64,000 nucleotides of DNA from Pseudogracilibacillus sp037072025. Lineage in GTDB: Bacteria; Bacillota; Bacilli; Bacillales; Amphibacillaceae. The first letter of the stretch is position 1. Each line of letters begins with the position of its first letter. The stretch lies in contig NZ_JAXHDD010000001.1 of NCBI RefSeq assembly GCF_037072025.1, forward strand, positions 186,001 to 250,000, read 5' to 3'. Positions 8,264-18,159 of the stretch are shown in pieces. Made by a program: the position numbers and the translations under genes. The notes below the pieces were generated by a model. That model had not been told where the DNA came from. It did no database searches and was given only the letters and a program-made list of their open reading frames with translations.

Positions 8264-10303
8264 TTAATCAAATCTCTGGTCTCCAGATTCCTCCTCTAAA
8301 CGTTCAGATAATTTTTGAAACGCTGCATCTTTTTGTAATAAATTATGTTGAAAAATATACTGTGCATCTTGGCGTGCTACTTCAAGAGCTCGATAATCAT
8401 GGATAAGATCGGCTACTTTAAACTCTGGTAACCCACTCTGCTTTTTACCAAAGAAATCACCTGGTCCTCTTAATTTTAAATCTTCCTCTGCTAATTTAAA
8501 ACCGTCCGTCGTCTCCGTCATAATTCGCATTCTTTCCTTACCCACTTCTCCTTTAGGATCAGCTATTAAAATACAGTAGCTTTGTTTATCACCACGCCCC
8601 ACTCTTCCTCTTAATTGATGTAGTTGTGATAATCCAAAACGTTCCGCATCATATATTACCATTACACTAGCATTCGGTACATTTACTCCTACTTCAATAA
8701 CAGTAGTAGCAACTAAAACATGTATTTCATTCTTCATAAATTGTTTCATAATCAACTCTTTTTCATCAGGGGGCAGCTTCCCATGGAGTAAACCAATTTT
8801 AATCGTTTTAGAATAATAATCTTGTAATTGATGGTATAAATCGATCGCATTTTGATAATCAAACACTTCAGATTCTTCGATAAGTGGAGAAACAATATAG
8901 GCTTGCTCTCCTGCTGCTACTTTCTTTCTAATAAATTCAAGTACACGATTGAGCATATTCTCTTTTACCCAATACGTTTCTATTTGTTTACGACCTTTAG
9001 GCATTTGATCGATTATAGATATGTCCATATCACCAAACGCTGTAATAGCAAGTGTACGTGGAATTGGGGTAGCCGTCATAAATAATACATCTGGGTGAAG
9101 CCCTTTTTCTCTTAACATTTTTCGTTGCTCTACTCCAAAACGATGCTGTTCATCAATAATCACAGTTCCCAAATGGTGAAAAACAACTTCTTCTTGAATC
9201 AGGGAGTGTGTACCGATTACAATTTGAATCTCATTATTTTTTATTCCTTCAAGGATTTTCTGACGGTTCTTTCCTTTTACTGAGCTTGTCAGTAAACCGA
9301 TCTGTATGTTAGAATCCATCATTTCCCTAATAGATTCATAGTGCTGTTCTGCCAATATTTCTGTGGGCACCATTAAAGCACCTTGACGATTAGCTTGTAC
9401 TGAAGCGTAAAGACAAATTGTTGCTACAGCAGTTTTCCCCGACCCGACATCTCCTTGTAACAGCCGATTCATTTGAATAGGAGACCTCATATCATTAAAT
9501 ATTTCTTGCAACGCTTTTTCTTGAGCAACCGTTAATGTAAATGGAAGATGATCAATAAATTGATGTACTTTGTTATTTGGAAAAACCTGTTTAAAACCTT
9601 TATTAATAGATTGATTTTTTTGTTTTAGTAAGGCCATTTTTAACTGAAATAATAAAAGTTCTTCATATACAAATCTTCTTCGAGCATGTTTAAGTTGTAA
9701 TTGATTTTCTGGTCGATGAATCTGTTTAATGGCTTCACTTCTTGTTGGTATTTTATATTCTTTTAAGTAAGTTGCTGGAAGTAATTCTTCAATCTGATCA
9801 GCATATTCCTGAATACATTGTTTCAGCAAATTACTTATTCTTCCGCTTGTTACATTTCCTTTCACAGAATAAATTGCTTGTATATTTACATCTGTATTTG
9901 GTTTCCCTAATTGATAATTATTTACAGTTATTTGCAATCGGTGTGCATCCCACTTACCTGTTAGCGTAACTGTTGTCCCTTTCGTTAAATGCTTTTTTGC
10001 AAACGTTCTGTTAAACATAACTGCTTTTACTGTTACTTGATCAACTTGTAGCATAAATTGAAGTCGAGAGCTTTTTCTACCGTAAGTTACAGTTGGCGGA
10101 TACATTACTTTTCCGATTATCGTTACGTTTTCATCATGAATCAGTTCACTTAAAGGCTTGATTTCTAAAATATCATAACGATAAGGAAAATGCTCTAGAA
10201 GATCTCCTACTGTATATATATCCATTAGATTTAAATCGTTTTTTACTTTCTCTCCAACACCTGTTAAAGTTTCGACTGGTTCATTCAACAATTTCTTAAC
10301 CAC
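8264..10303 (-). CDS. recG: ATP-dependent DNA helicase RecG
   Basis: Remodels stalled replication forks and branch-migrates Holliday junctions. The 679-residue protein has an N-terminal wedge/OB region, Walker A GDVGSGKT at 284-291, the DEQHRFG motif II near 385, MTATPIPRTLA, and the motif VI region QLRGRVGRG, then the TRG-like LAEEDLKLRGPGDFFG. Length is normal. In B. subtilis sdaAB and sdaAA sit between recG and yloV; here only 100 bp separate recG from fakA. Confidence 0.97.
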   Translation of the reverse strand: MVKKLLNEPVETLTGVGEKVKNDLNLMDIYTVGDLLEHFPYRYDILEIKPLSELIHDENVTIIGKVMYPPTVTYGRKSSRLQFMLQVDQVTVKAVMFNRTFAKKHLTKGTTVTLTGKWDAHRLQITVNNYQLGKPNTDVNIQAIYSVKGNVTSGRISNLLKQCIQEYADQIEELLPATYLKEYKIPTRSEAIKQIHRPENQLQLKHARRRFVYEELLLFQLKMALLKQKNQSINKGFKQVFPNNKVHQFIDHLPFTLTVAQEKALQEIFNDMRSPIQMNRLLQGDVGSGKTAVATICLYASVQANRQGALMVPTEILAEQHYESIREMMDSNIQIGLLTSSVKGKNRQKILEGIKNNEIQIVIGTHSLIQEEVVFHHLGTVIIDEQHRFGVEQRKMLREKGLHPDVLFMTATPIPRTLAITAFGDMDISIIDQMPKGRKQIETYWVKENMLNRVLEFIRKKVAAGEQAYIVSPLIEESEVFDYQNAIDLYHQLQDYYSKTIKIGLLHGKLPPDEKELIMKQFMKNEIHVLVATTVIEVGVNVPNASVMVIYDAERFGLSQLHQLRGRVGRGDKQSYCILIADPKGEVGKERMRIMTETTDGFKLAEEDLKLRGPGDFFGKKQSGLPEFKVADLIHDYRALEVARQDAQYIFQHNLLQKDAAFQKLSERLEEESGDQRFD

Positions 10304-10373
10304 TCTTTTCTTTATTGATTGAATACGATTCTAAGTACTATAATTATAACAAATTGATAATAGACTGTCCCAA

Positions 10374-10408
10374 TAAAAAAAGTAAGGCATGATGACGGCT
10401 GCCTTACT
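10374..10408 (-). terminator. Intrinsic terminator of fakA
   Basis: Minus strand AGTAAGGCA ... TGCCTTACT (9-bp perfect stem, 10-nt loop) followed by a run of six or more T. It overlaps the last codons of fakA and separates it from recG. Confidence 0.85.
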
Positions 10409-12059
10409 CAATCATAATAATAAAAGAATATATAGGTTGATTCCCTTTGTGTAATTCTATCTCTGTTTCCTCAAAGTGTTGATGCGTGAATTCTTGTAAA
10501 GAAATAATCTCTCGCTCCGAAACATCTTCTCCATAAAAAATTGTAACAATTTCATCATCTTCATCAACCATCTTTTGAAGTAAACTACTCACAGTTTTTA
10601 TTTTATCTGTATTCGTGACACGGATCGTTTCATCATTTAATCCCATATAAGAGCCTTGCTTTATTTCCATTTGATTAATTACTGTATCTCTTGTTGCATA
10701 CGTCACAAGGCCTGTCTTTACATCTTTCATGCCTTTCAACATATTTTGTTCATTTTCTTTCATTGAAGCTTCTTCTTCAAAAGCAAATAAGGCACTAATA
10801 CCTTGAGGGATCGTTTTCGTTGGTATAATAATAACATTTTTATCTGAAAGTAATTTAGCTTGATTTGCAGCCATTAAAATATTTTTATTGTTCGGTAAAA
10901 TAAAAGTATGTTTTGCATTTACTTTCCTGATTGCAGAAAGAAGTTCTTCTGTACTAGGGTTCATCGTTTGTCCACCTTTAATGATGTAGGTAGTACCAAG
11001 ACTTGTAAACATATCTTCTAGTCCACTCCCCGATGCAACAGCAATAATTCCATATTCTTTTTCTTCTTGCATACTTGTTTCTTCATCCTGCTTTTCGACG
11101 ATCGACTCGTGTTGTTTACGCATATTTTCAATATCAATCTTTACTAATTCTCCAAAAGTTTGAGCATGATTCATAACTTTTCCCGGGAACTCTGTGTGAA
11201 TATGCACTTTCACCATATTTTTATCTGCCGCAACAAGTAAAGAGTCACCATATTCACTCAATTGATTACGAAACCTGTTTTCATCAAACTCACTTATATT
11301 TTGTTTATTTAATTCGACAAAAAACTCTGTGCAATAACCATATTCGATTGAATCAGCGCTAATAAACGATTGAGCAGAACGTTCATGTTCTAAATGGATC
11401 ATCTTTTCCATATCTATTTCCGACTCTGCCACAGGTAGCTTGTCCCCTTTTAATGCCGCTAGAAATCCCTCATAAATTACAACTAATCCTTTGCCACCAG
11501 AGTCTACTACGCCAACTTCTTTTAAAATAGGTAATAATTCTGGAGTTCTCTCTAATGATTGCTTTGCTTCAGAAACTACTGCATCTAACAACTTAATAAT
11601 ATCCTTTTCTTCATCAGCTAATTCAATAGCTCTTGTTGCTGCATCTTTTGCTACTGTTAAAATTGTTCCTTCTACTGGATTTGTAACCGATTGATATGCC
11701 ACTTTCACTCCATTATTTAACGCATTTGCAAAAGACATACTAGATATTTCCTTTTCTTCTTGAAGACTTTCCGAAAAACCACGAAATAGCTGGGATAAAA
11801 TTACCCCAGAATTTCCACGCGCTCCCATTAATAGCCCTCTAATGAACGAGCTAAGAATTATTGGTAAATCTGCACTTTTTCTTTCATTCAATTCTTTTAC
11901 ACCTGAACTCATTGATAAGTTCATATTTGTTCCAGTATCGCCATCTGGCACTGGAAATACATTTAATTTATTTATAATATCTTTATGAATAGATAAATTA
12001 TTTGCGCCTAATTGAATCATCTTTATTAATAGAGCGCTATCTATTTTATTAACTTTCAC
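10404..12059 (-). CDS. fakA: Fatty acid kinase catalytic subunit FakA (YloV, DAK2 domain)
   Basis: Phosphorylates FakB-bound exogenous fatty acids to acyl-phosphate for phospholipid synthesis. The 551-residue protein has an N-terminal DhaL/DAK2 domain with the ATP-Mg motif DGDTGTNM at 39-46 and the GARGNSGVILSQLFRG segment, a middle domain, and the C-terminal YloV domain with a YGED motif near the end. In B. subtilis an Asp23-family gene (yloU) precedes it; the 237 bp upstream here contain no such gene. Its nearness to the fab/plsX cluster fits its lipid role. Confidence 0.93.
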   Translation of the reverse strand: MKVNKIDSALLIKMIQLGANNLSIHKDIINKLNVFPVPDGDTGTNMNLSMSSGVKELNERKSADLPIILSSFIRGLLMGARGNSGVILSQLFRGFSESLQEEKEISSMSFANALNNGVKVAYQSVTNPVEGTILTVAKDAATRAIELADEEKDIIKLLDAVVSEAKQSLERTPELLPILKEVGVVDSGGKGLVVIYEGFLAALKGDKLPVAESEIDMEKMIHLEHERSAQSFISADSIEYGYCTEFFVELNKQNISEFDENRFRNQLSEYGDSLLVAADKNMVKVHIHTEFPGKVMNHAQTFGELVKIDIENMRKQHESIVEKQDEETSMQEEKEYGIIAVASGSGLEDMFTSLGTTYIIKGGQTMNPSTEELLSAIRKVNAKHTFILPNNKNILMAANQAKLLSDKNVIIIPTKTIPQGISALFAFEEEASMKENEQNMLKGMKDVKTGLVTYATRDTVINQMEIKQGSYMGLNDETIRVTNTDKIKTVSSLLQKMVDEDDEIVTIFYGEDVSEREIISLQEFTHQHFEETEIELHKGNQPIYSFIIMIE

Positions 12060-12296
12060 AATTAAATCCTCCTCTAAATCCCAAGATCCTATGCATTCAT
12101 TAATAGTACTAAGTATAATTAAAATCGTACTACTATATTGTACATATAATTTACAATAAGGAAAAGAATACCCCTTTTTAATTCGAATTTATTCTTATTA
12201 TGAGCAAATGGAAGAAATATTAAATTGCATTATTGGATTTGATATGATAAATTAAATAAGTATGAAATGACACATGTATGTTAAGGAGGGGTTTGT

Positions 12297-12485
12297 ATGT
12301 CAAGAAAATGTGTTATTACTGGACGTAAAACAGGAACTGGAAATAACCGTTCACACGCGATGAATGCAAATAAACGTAATTGGAAAGCAAATGTACAAAA
12401 AGTAAGAATTATGGTAGATGGCAAACCAAAACGAGTATATGTATCAGCACGTGCGTTAAAGTCAGGTAAAATTAAAAGAGTATAA
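12297..12485 (+). CDS. rpmB: 50S ribosomal protein L28
   Basis: Large-subunit ribosomal protein of 62 residues, MSRKCVITGRKTGTGNNRSH at the start and VYVSARALKSGKIKRV at the end, standard for the short Gram-positive form. It is the divergent gene of this interval, as in B. subtilis. AAGGAGGGG lies 7 nt upstream of the ATG. The CxxC zinc pairs of some L28 proteins are absent (one Cys, at residue 5), so this is the zinc-free type. Confidence 0.97.
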   Translation: MSRKCVITGRKTGTGNNRSHAMNANKRNWKANVQKVRIMVDGKPKRVYVSARALKSGKIKRV

Positions 12486-12535
12486 GTCAAGACTTAATAA
12501 TTTACCATTAAGTAAATGTTGAATATACCATGTCA

Positions 12536-12565
12536 AAAAGCACCCATTCAATTGGGTGCTTTTTT
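12536..12565 (+). terminator. Intrinsic terminator of rpmB
   Basis: AAAGCACCCA-TTCAAT-TGGGTGCTTT followed by TTT: a 10-bp perfect stem with T tail, about 50 bp after the rpmB stop. Confidence 0.9.
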
Positions 12566-12572
12566 AGTTCTT

Positions 12573-12724
12573 TAAGAGGATCTTCAAAAAGTCCGGTAAA
12601 AATGAAACTGCGAATTTCGCACGAATGCTTGTTTCTCCGCTACTCGTGGTATCTAAATGCATACGGGAGCTACGCCGCCTCGAACTTCTTGGTCCTTTTC
12701 ATCCTTATTGAACACGCACTTTAA
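12573..12724. repeat. Dispersed Bacillaceae-type intergenic repeat (single copy in window)
   Basis: A G+C-rich block from gaggatcttcaaaaagtccg to about cacgcactttaag, directly after the rpmB terminator. I recognise its core (tttctccgctactcgtgg, and the following gcctcgaacttc) as a sequence found many times in Bacillaceae genomes, but this is from memory and no second copy occurs here. It has no ribosome site and is probably not coding. Confidence 0.5.
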
Positions 12725-12802
12725 GTAAAAAGTGTTTAAGATAGATAATAATCTAAAAAAATCTAGGGGATGTGCCAAATATGTTAGAATAAGCATACTG
12801 AA

Positions 12803-12883
12803 TTAGTCCTTTTTAAACATCCCCATTATTACACGAACAAAACCACCGATAAATCTTGGGAGCTTAATCGTATAAAACTTCAT
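12803..12883 (-). CDS. spoVM: Stage V sporulation protein SpoVM
   Basis: A 26-residue amphipathic peptide, MKFYTIKLPRFIGGFVRVIM then GMFKKD, which in B. subtilis recognises the convex forespore membrane and anchors SpoIVA for coat assembly. Pro9, important for curvature sensing, is conserved. TAGGAGGAGGAG lies just upstream of the ATG. It sits between rpmB and rpe, its conserved position; thiN, normally next to it, is absent. Confidence 0.97.
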   Translation of the reverse strand: MKFYTIKLPRFIGGFVRVIMGMFKKD

Positions 12884-12921
12884 TTACTCCTCCTCCTAAT
12901 CACTTAAAAACAAATAATATA

Positions 12922-12948
12922 AAATTATACTCACGCTCTTCTAATATA
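12922..12948 (-). promoter_or_regulatory. Candidate sigma-E promoter of spoVM
   Basis: Minus strand: TATATT (12943-12948) as the -35 core and TATAATTT (12922-12929) as the -10, with a 13-bp spacer, the spacing typical of sigma-E promoters. The match to the CATACAMT consensus is partial. SpoVM is made in the mother cell under sigma-E in B. subtilis. Confidence 0.35.
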
Positions 12949-13148
12949 ATCTTATGCAGAAAAAACAATTATATGATTTTAAATGAAAGGAAAGAGAAAA
13001 ATTAATTACGTAACTTCCGCAAAGTGAAATTAAGATCGAACCATTGAAAAAAGTGGAAGCACACTTCCAAAGCAAACTTTGGATAACAGGTTATTCTTTT
13101 AAATTTCCTAGAATATCTAGAAGCTAAAGCTTTTTTTCAACATTTGAA

Positions 13149-13690
13149 GGATATTGTGCAGTAGTGAAAATTTGTAAAACCTGGTTACAGCCTCGTTGAT
13201 TTCCGACTCCGGGCAGTTCGCGCATCCTTAGGCACGGCTGTCTGCCTTAGAAGCAGAAAACCACTGCTTCTGAGTCTTCCGACGTACAGGATGTACAAGT
13301 GCAGACGAAGACATGAGGCCGTGGCGTTCTTAGTCTACGTTCCTATGTTGCTTTTCCCACGACGCACAGGACGTGCAAGTGTCGGCGTTGGTCATAAATC
13401 TTTACCGTGGGACGAAAGCGTAACTACAGTCCCAGGACGTGACCGCTTTTAGCCGACCAGGAGTCGACTGTCCTCCGACGCCAACCAACCATTGTGATAG
13501 TGCGTAGATGTTACCTTCACCATTCCAGCGAAGGAAATGCACGGAGACTCCTGCGGGAGGATAGGCCTAGGTGAGACTACGCAGGAGCAAAGTGACAAGT
13601 AGGCTCAGCAGCCACCAGCGGAAAGCGCAGTGTATTTCCGTAGCGGTAGAACTGTTGCTATTTGAACTTTACTGCACAGCTTGTAGATAT
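13149..13690. repeat. Dispersed element C, ~542 bp (inverted relative to A and B, with extra modules)
   Basis: It begins ggatattgtgcagtagtgaa and ends near tactgcacagcttgtagat, the two end types of element A in reverse order. The core contains the A-type palindrome in reverse (ggagactcctgcgggagg ... agtgtatttccgtagcgg). It also carries two related modules, acgtacaggatgtacaagtg and acgcacaggacgtgcaagtg, and a gtgggacgaaagcg ... cccaggacgt module shared with the 25.3 kb element family. It occupies most of the gap between spoVM and rpe. Confidence 0.75.
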
Positions 13691-13844
13691 TCTATAAACA
13701 CACTGAATCTTTTACGTCGGACGAGTTACTCAGTCTTTATTTATAGAAACAACTATTTCAAGCTCTTATAAAAGGGAATCAAATACATGCTAAGCATAAT
13801 GTAACTACCTGTATCGCCTTGCATGAATGATATGAAAATTGAAT

Positions 13845-14501
13845 TCAATCAATAATTGCTTTTCTTAAATCCTCTATTGCTTTTTTCCGATCACTTTTAT
13901 TAAAAATAGCACTTCCTGCAACAAGTACATCGGCTCCAGCATCTGTACATAACTTTGCCGTTTCTACATTTACTCCTCCGTCAATTTCAATTTCATACTG
14001 ATAATTATTTTGTTCTCTAAGTTCCGCAATTGCTTTTATTTTTGGAATCATTTCATGAATAAATGATTGACCACCAAAACCAGGATTCACTGTCATTATT
14101 AATACAAGATCAACATATGAAAGAATTTCTTTAATCATTTCGATTGGGGTAGCTGGATTTATGACTACTCCTGCTTGAACATTCATATCCTTAATAAGCT
14201 GAATCGTTCGATGTAAATGTGGGCATGCCTCTTGATGAACAGTTATAATCGACGCTCCTTTTTCAGCAAATGTAGGTATATATTGATCCGGATTTTCAAT
14301 CATTAAGTGAACATCTAAAGGTAAATTTGTTACTGGTTTAATTGCTTCAACAATTAGTGGGCCAATGGTTATATTTGGTACAAAATGGCCGTCCATTACA
14401 TCGACATGAAGATAATCGGCTCCAGCTTGTTCCACTTCCTTTATTTCTGCTCCCAATTTTGCAAAATTCGCTGATAAGATTGATGGTGCTATTTTAGTCA
14501 T
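13845..14501 (-). CDS. rpe: Ribulose-phosphate 3-epimerase
   Basis: Interconverts ribulose-5-phosphate and xylulose-5-phosphate in the pentose phosphate pathway. A 218-residue TIM barrel starting MTKIAPSILSANFAKLG. It has the metal/active-site segments HVDVMDGHFVPN and VHLMIENP, MTVNPGFGGQ, and EIDGGVNVETA. It overlaps the end of rsgA by 8 bp, so the two are translationally linked, as in B. subtilis. Confidence 0.97.
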   Translation of the reverse strand: MTKIAPSILSANFAKLGAEIKEVEQAGADYLHVDVMDGHFVPNITIGPLIVEAIKPVTNLPLDVHLMIENPDQYIPTFAEKGASIITVHQEACPHLHRTIQLIKDMNVQAGVVINPATPIEMIKEILSYVDLVLIMTVNPGFGGQSFIHEMIPKIKAIAELREQNNYQYEIEIDGGVNVETAKLCTDAGADVLVAGSAIFNKSDRKKAIEDLRKAIID

Positions 14502-15384
14502 TCGTATACCTCGGCTTTCTTTCTATGATTTCTAGTAAAAATTGCAAATAATGTTTATAACGGTATTTATTAATTTCACCGTTATCTACAGCTTGCTTTA
14601 CAGCGCATTTCGGTTCTTTATCATGCAGACACCGGCGAAATTTGCAATCATTTCGCTTCTCTCTCATTTCAACAAAGCAATCTGATAATTCCTCTGCCTC
14701 TAATTCATTTAATTCAATCGCACTAAAACCAGGTGTATCGGCAACAAGACCGTCCTCAACTTCTAATAACTCTACATGGCGAGTAGTATGTTTTCCCCGA
14801 CCTAAACTGAGTGAGATTCCTGCAGTTTGTATTTCAAAGGCTGGGTTAATTGCATTTAACAAAGTTGATTTTCCAACTCCAGACTGCCCCATTAATACAG
14901 TAATTTCATTTTTGAAAAAATGTATTATTTTCAAAAGATCTACATTTTCTTTTAATGATAAAAATTCAAATCGATAGCCTAGTTTTTTATATTCTTCTTT
15001 AAAAGCATTCATCTTCTGTATTTCTTGTTTGGTTGCTAAATCTTTTTTTGTTACGATAATCATTGGTTTGATTCTTTTTGATTCCACAATGACCAAAAAT
15101 CGGTCTAATAGTAATGAGCTAAAAGTTGGTTGGCTTACAGCGCTAACAATAATAGCTTGTGTTACATTCGCAATGGGAGGACGAATAAATTCGTTCTCCC
15201 GTTGCTTTATTTCTTGAATATAACCTTCCATATTTTCCGTTATATCAAAGGTAACGAAATCACCTACTAATGGTGTGATGTTTTGATTACGAAAAACTCC
15301 TCTTCCTTTACAAGCATAAATTCCATTATTCGATTTAACATAATAAAATCCACTTAACGCTTTAATGATTCTGCCTTCTGCCAT
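14494..15384 (-). CDS. rsgA: Ribosome small-subunit GTPase RsgA
   Basis: Circularly permuted GTPase that proofreads late 30S maturation. The 296-residue protein has an N-terminal OB fold (about 1-65), then G4 TKKD at 112-115 ahead of G1 GQSGVGKS at 166-173, and G3 DTPG at 216-219. A C-terminal zinc knuckle CKFRRCLHDKEPKC lies near 247-260. It sits directly after prkC with no gap, matching the prpC-prkC-rsgA operon in which PrkC can phosphorylate RsgA in B. subtilis. Confidence 0.97.
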   Translation of the reverse strand: MAEGRIIKALSGFYYVKSNNGIYACKGRGVFRNQNITPLVGDFVTFDITENMEGYIQEIKQRENEFIRPPIANVTQAIIVSAVSQPTFSSLLLDRFLVIVESKRIKPMIIVTKKDLATKQEIQKMNAFKEEYKKLGYRFEFLSLKENVDLLKIIHFFKNEITVLMGQSGVGKSTLLNAINPAFEIQTAGISLSLGRGKHTTRHVELLEVEDGLVADTPGFSAIELNELEAEELSDCFVEMREKRNDCKFRRCLHDKEPKCAVKQAVDNGEINKYRYKHYLQFLLEIIERKPRYTND

Positions 15385-17373
15385 TTATCCACCTTCCTTA
15401 TATTCTACAGTTCGCTGAATAATTACTTCTCCATCACGTACAACTTTATATTCTGCCGTTTCACCTGGAGCAATTACCATCGTTAAAGTATATTCTTGAT
15501 CTCCTTCTATTTCATCTTCGTGAAAAACATTTGATAATGAATTATTTAAGTCTTCTACATAAATTTGTACTTTTTGAGATGTTGCCAATTCTCCCTCTTC
15601 ATTTTCTTCAGGTTGAAATGGAACAGTAAATGTAACATTATGAGATTTCGGTGGCAATTCTTTCTGCCCTTTTGAGATTACTGCTTTTACAACACTGCCT
15701 TCAGTTAACTCGGTATTTGCTGCAGGATCCTGGCGAATCACTGTTCCCTCAGGAGCATGATCCGAGTATTCTTCACTTAAATCTAATTTTAGTCCATTTT
15801 TCTTAGCATAATCTTTTAATTGTTCTAAAGTTAGCCCTGTCAAATCACTTAAACTAATCTTTTTAGGGCCATCACTAATTTCAAAAATAACTTTCGTCTC
15901 ACTTGGTACAACTTCACTTTTAGGAGCAGGTTGAATTTGGGTAATGATTTCATCAACCGGTTGTTCCGATATTTTTTCATATGCAATGACTTCATAACCT
16001 TCATCATCTAATATCCGTTTTACTTGATTATAGTTTTCTCCAACATAATCATCAAACTCTACTTTTTCTTTTCCATCACTGACAAAAACATCTACAGTTG
16101 ATTTCTCTTTTATTGTTCTTCCTTCTCCGGGTTCAGTTTTTACTACTAACCCTTCCTCAATTTCATCAGAGGAGATTAGCTCCTTATTTACTTTTAAATT
16201 CAAGTTCTCTAACTCCTGTTTAGCTTCTTCAAATTCCATTCCGACTAGATCATCTGGAATTGTTACATCCTTTGGAGCATTTAAAGCGAATATGACAATG
16301 GCTGCAATAGCAAGAAACAATAGCAGAAAAGTACCAATGAACCATTTTCTTTTATACCATTTTTTCTTCTTTTTATCAGGTGATACTGGATCGTTTGTTT
16401 CTTCGTTTGTTGTTGGTGGTACATCATCATTATTGTGAACAATAGTGGTGTCTTGTTCGCTCATTTGGAGTTTTTCATCCGTAATAATCGGTATTGCTTT
16501 TGTTTCTTCCCCTTCTTCAATAGGTGGTTTAAATACTGCTTCATTCATCTGAGCTGGATCTAAAGCTACATTAAGTGCTTCTTCCATCTCATAAACACTT
16601 TCATAACGGTGAAATGGATCTTTTGCAGTAGCTTTTAAAACTATATTTTCAACACTTTGAGGAATACTTTCATCTATGCTTCTAATCGACGGTGTTTCAT
16701 TTTGTAAATGTTTTAAAGCGATTGAAATCGGTGACTGTCCCGAAAACGGTAAATGACCAGTTAATAGTTCATACATCACAATCCCAAGTGAGTAAATATC
16801 TGATTTTTTTGTTGCCATTCCACCACGGGCTTGTTCAGGTGATAGATAGTGAACGGAACCTAAGATAGAGTTTGTTTGCGTTAAAGAAGTCGCACTTAAT
16901 GCAATAGCAATTCCAAAATCTGTCACTTTTACATTTCCAAAACGATCCATTAATATGTTTTGAGGTTTAATATCACGATGGATCAAGCCATTTGCATGTG
17001 CATGTGCAATTGCATCGGTTAATTGTTTCATAATATTTAGAGCTTCATGAACATCAAGAGGTCCATTTTGAATAATGTATTCTTTCAAAGTTAACCCATC
17101 AATGTATTCCATGGCCATATATAAAATATGGTTCTCTTCACCTACATCAAATATATTAACTATATTAGGGTGAGAAAGACTTGTTGCCGCTTGGGCTTCG
17201 CGATCAAATCTTTCGATAAACTCCGGATCATTGGCAAATTCAAGACGTAATACTTTTATAGCTACATCACGGTTTAAAATAATATCTCTCGCTAAATAAA
17301 CATTGGCCATACCGCCTCCACCAATTGCTCGCTTGATGCGGTAACGCTCACTAAGTAGGTGTCCTTCTAGCAT
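15385..17373 (-). CDS. prkC: Serine/threonine kinase PrkC with PASTA repeats
   Basis: Membrane kinase sensing peptidoglycan fragments; linked to germination and cell wall control. The 662-residue protein has a Hanks kinase domain (1-270) with GGGGMANVY, Lys40, HRDIKPQN at 132-139 and DFG at 152-154. A juxtamembrane acidic/lysine linker precedes a single transmembrane helix at about 344-364. Three PASTA repeats run from about 368 to 575, followed by a C-terminal beta domain. A perfect AAGGTGATC ribosome site lies in the end of prpC, which overlaps it by 7 bp. Confidence 0.97.
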   Translation of the reverse strand: MLEGHLLSERYRIKRAIGGGGMANVYLARDIILNRDVAIKVLRLEFANDPEFIERFDREAQAATSLSHPNIVNIFDVGEENHILYMAMEYIDGLTLKEYIIQNGPLDVHEALNIMKQLTDAIAHAHANGLIHRDIKPQNILMDRFGNVKVTDFGIAIALSATSLTQTNSILGSVHYLSPEQARGGMATKKSDIYSLGIVMYELLTGHLPFSGQSPISIALKHLQNETPSIRSIDESIPQSVENIVLKATAKDPFHRYESVYEMEEALNVALDPAQMNEAVFKPPIEEGEETKAIPIITDEKLQMSEQDTTIVHNNDDVPPTTNEETNDPVSPDKKKKKWYKRKWFIGTFLLLFLAIAAIVIFALNAPKDVTIPDDLVGMEFEEAKQELENLNLKVNKELISSDEIEEGLVVKTEPGEGRTIKEKSTVDVFVSDGKEKVEFDDYVGENYNQVKRILDDEGYEVIAYEKISEQPVDEIITQIQPAPKSEVVPSETKVIFEISDGPKKISLSDLTGLTLEQLKDYAKKNGLKLDLSEEYSDHAPEGTVIRQDPAANTELTEGSVVKAVISKGQKELPPKSHNVTFTVPFQPEENEEGELATSQKVQIYVEDLNNSLSNVFHEDEIEGDQEYTLTMVIAPGETAEYKVVRDGEVIIQRTVEYKEGG

Positions 17374-18128
17374 GCTGGATCACCTTCTTGATCTTGTTCT
17401 AATTTTTGGATGATGGCTAGTGTTATATTATCTTCTCCTCCACGTTCGTTCGCAATCTGGATAAATTCTTTTACTAAACTATGAATATCTTCCGTTTCTC
17501 GTAACCGACGTTCAATTTCGTCATCGGACACTTTATTTGTCAGTCCATCAGAACATAAGAGTACACGATTATTCAAATCCCAATTTATTGTTTCAACATC
17601 AGGTTGAACAGTTTCCTCCGTTCCAACTGCTTTTAAGAGAACATTTTTTCTCGGATGCTGTTCTGCATCAAGTTCAGTTATTTGTCCAGTACGAATAAGT
17701 TCGTTTACAAGAGAATGATCGCTCGTTAATTGTTCAAATTTTGTATCATTAAGTAAATAGCAGCGACTATCTCCTATATGAGCGATGGAAACAAAATCAT
17801 TTGTACAAACACTTACAACAACGGTAGTCCCCATGCCGTCATATTCTTCTTTTTCGGATGCATGATTATAAATAGTCGTATTCATTATCGCCATAATTTC
17901 TTGAAGCCAGTTTTCGGCTTCTACTGGTGTATGTATTTCATCTACTTTTTCCCAGTGTTCTTTTATAATGGAAACAGCTAATCCGCTAGCTACTTCACCT
18001 GCCAAATGGCCACCCATTCCATCTGCAACTATTGCCAGTAGCTGTCCCGATTTGTTGTAAAAAATCCCCCCTGCATCCTCATTAATCGAGCGCATCCTAC
18101 CCCGATCCGTTTTAAAATGTCCATTCAT
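17367..18128 (-). CDS. prpC: PP2C-family phosphatase PrpC (Stp)
   Basis: Dephosphorylates PrkC and its targets. With the start MNGHFKTDRGRMRSINED (253 residues) it has the metal-binding NED at 16-18, DGMGG at 36-40, GTTVV, HIGDSRCYL, SDGL, and GGEDNIT near the end. I chose this ATG because GAGGTGATGG lies immediately upstream; the track-length upstream frame would place that site inside the gene. The rlmN gene that precedes prpC in B. subtilis is missing. Confidence 0.96.
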   Translation of the reverse strand: MNGHFKTDRGRMRSINEDAGGIFYNKSGQLLAIVADGMGGHLAGEVASGLAVSIIKEHWEKVDEIHTPVEAENWLQEIMAIMNTTIYNHASEKEEYDGMGTTVVVSVCTNDFVSIAHIGDSRCYLLNDTKFEQLTSDHSLVNELIRTGQITELDAEQHPRKNVLLKAVGTEETVQPDVETINWDLNNRVLLCSDGLTNKVSDDEIERRLRETEDIHSLVKEFIQIANERGGEDNITLAIIQKLEQDQEGDPAC

Positions 18129-18159
18129 TTCCATCACCTCTTTTATAAAAACCAAACAT

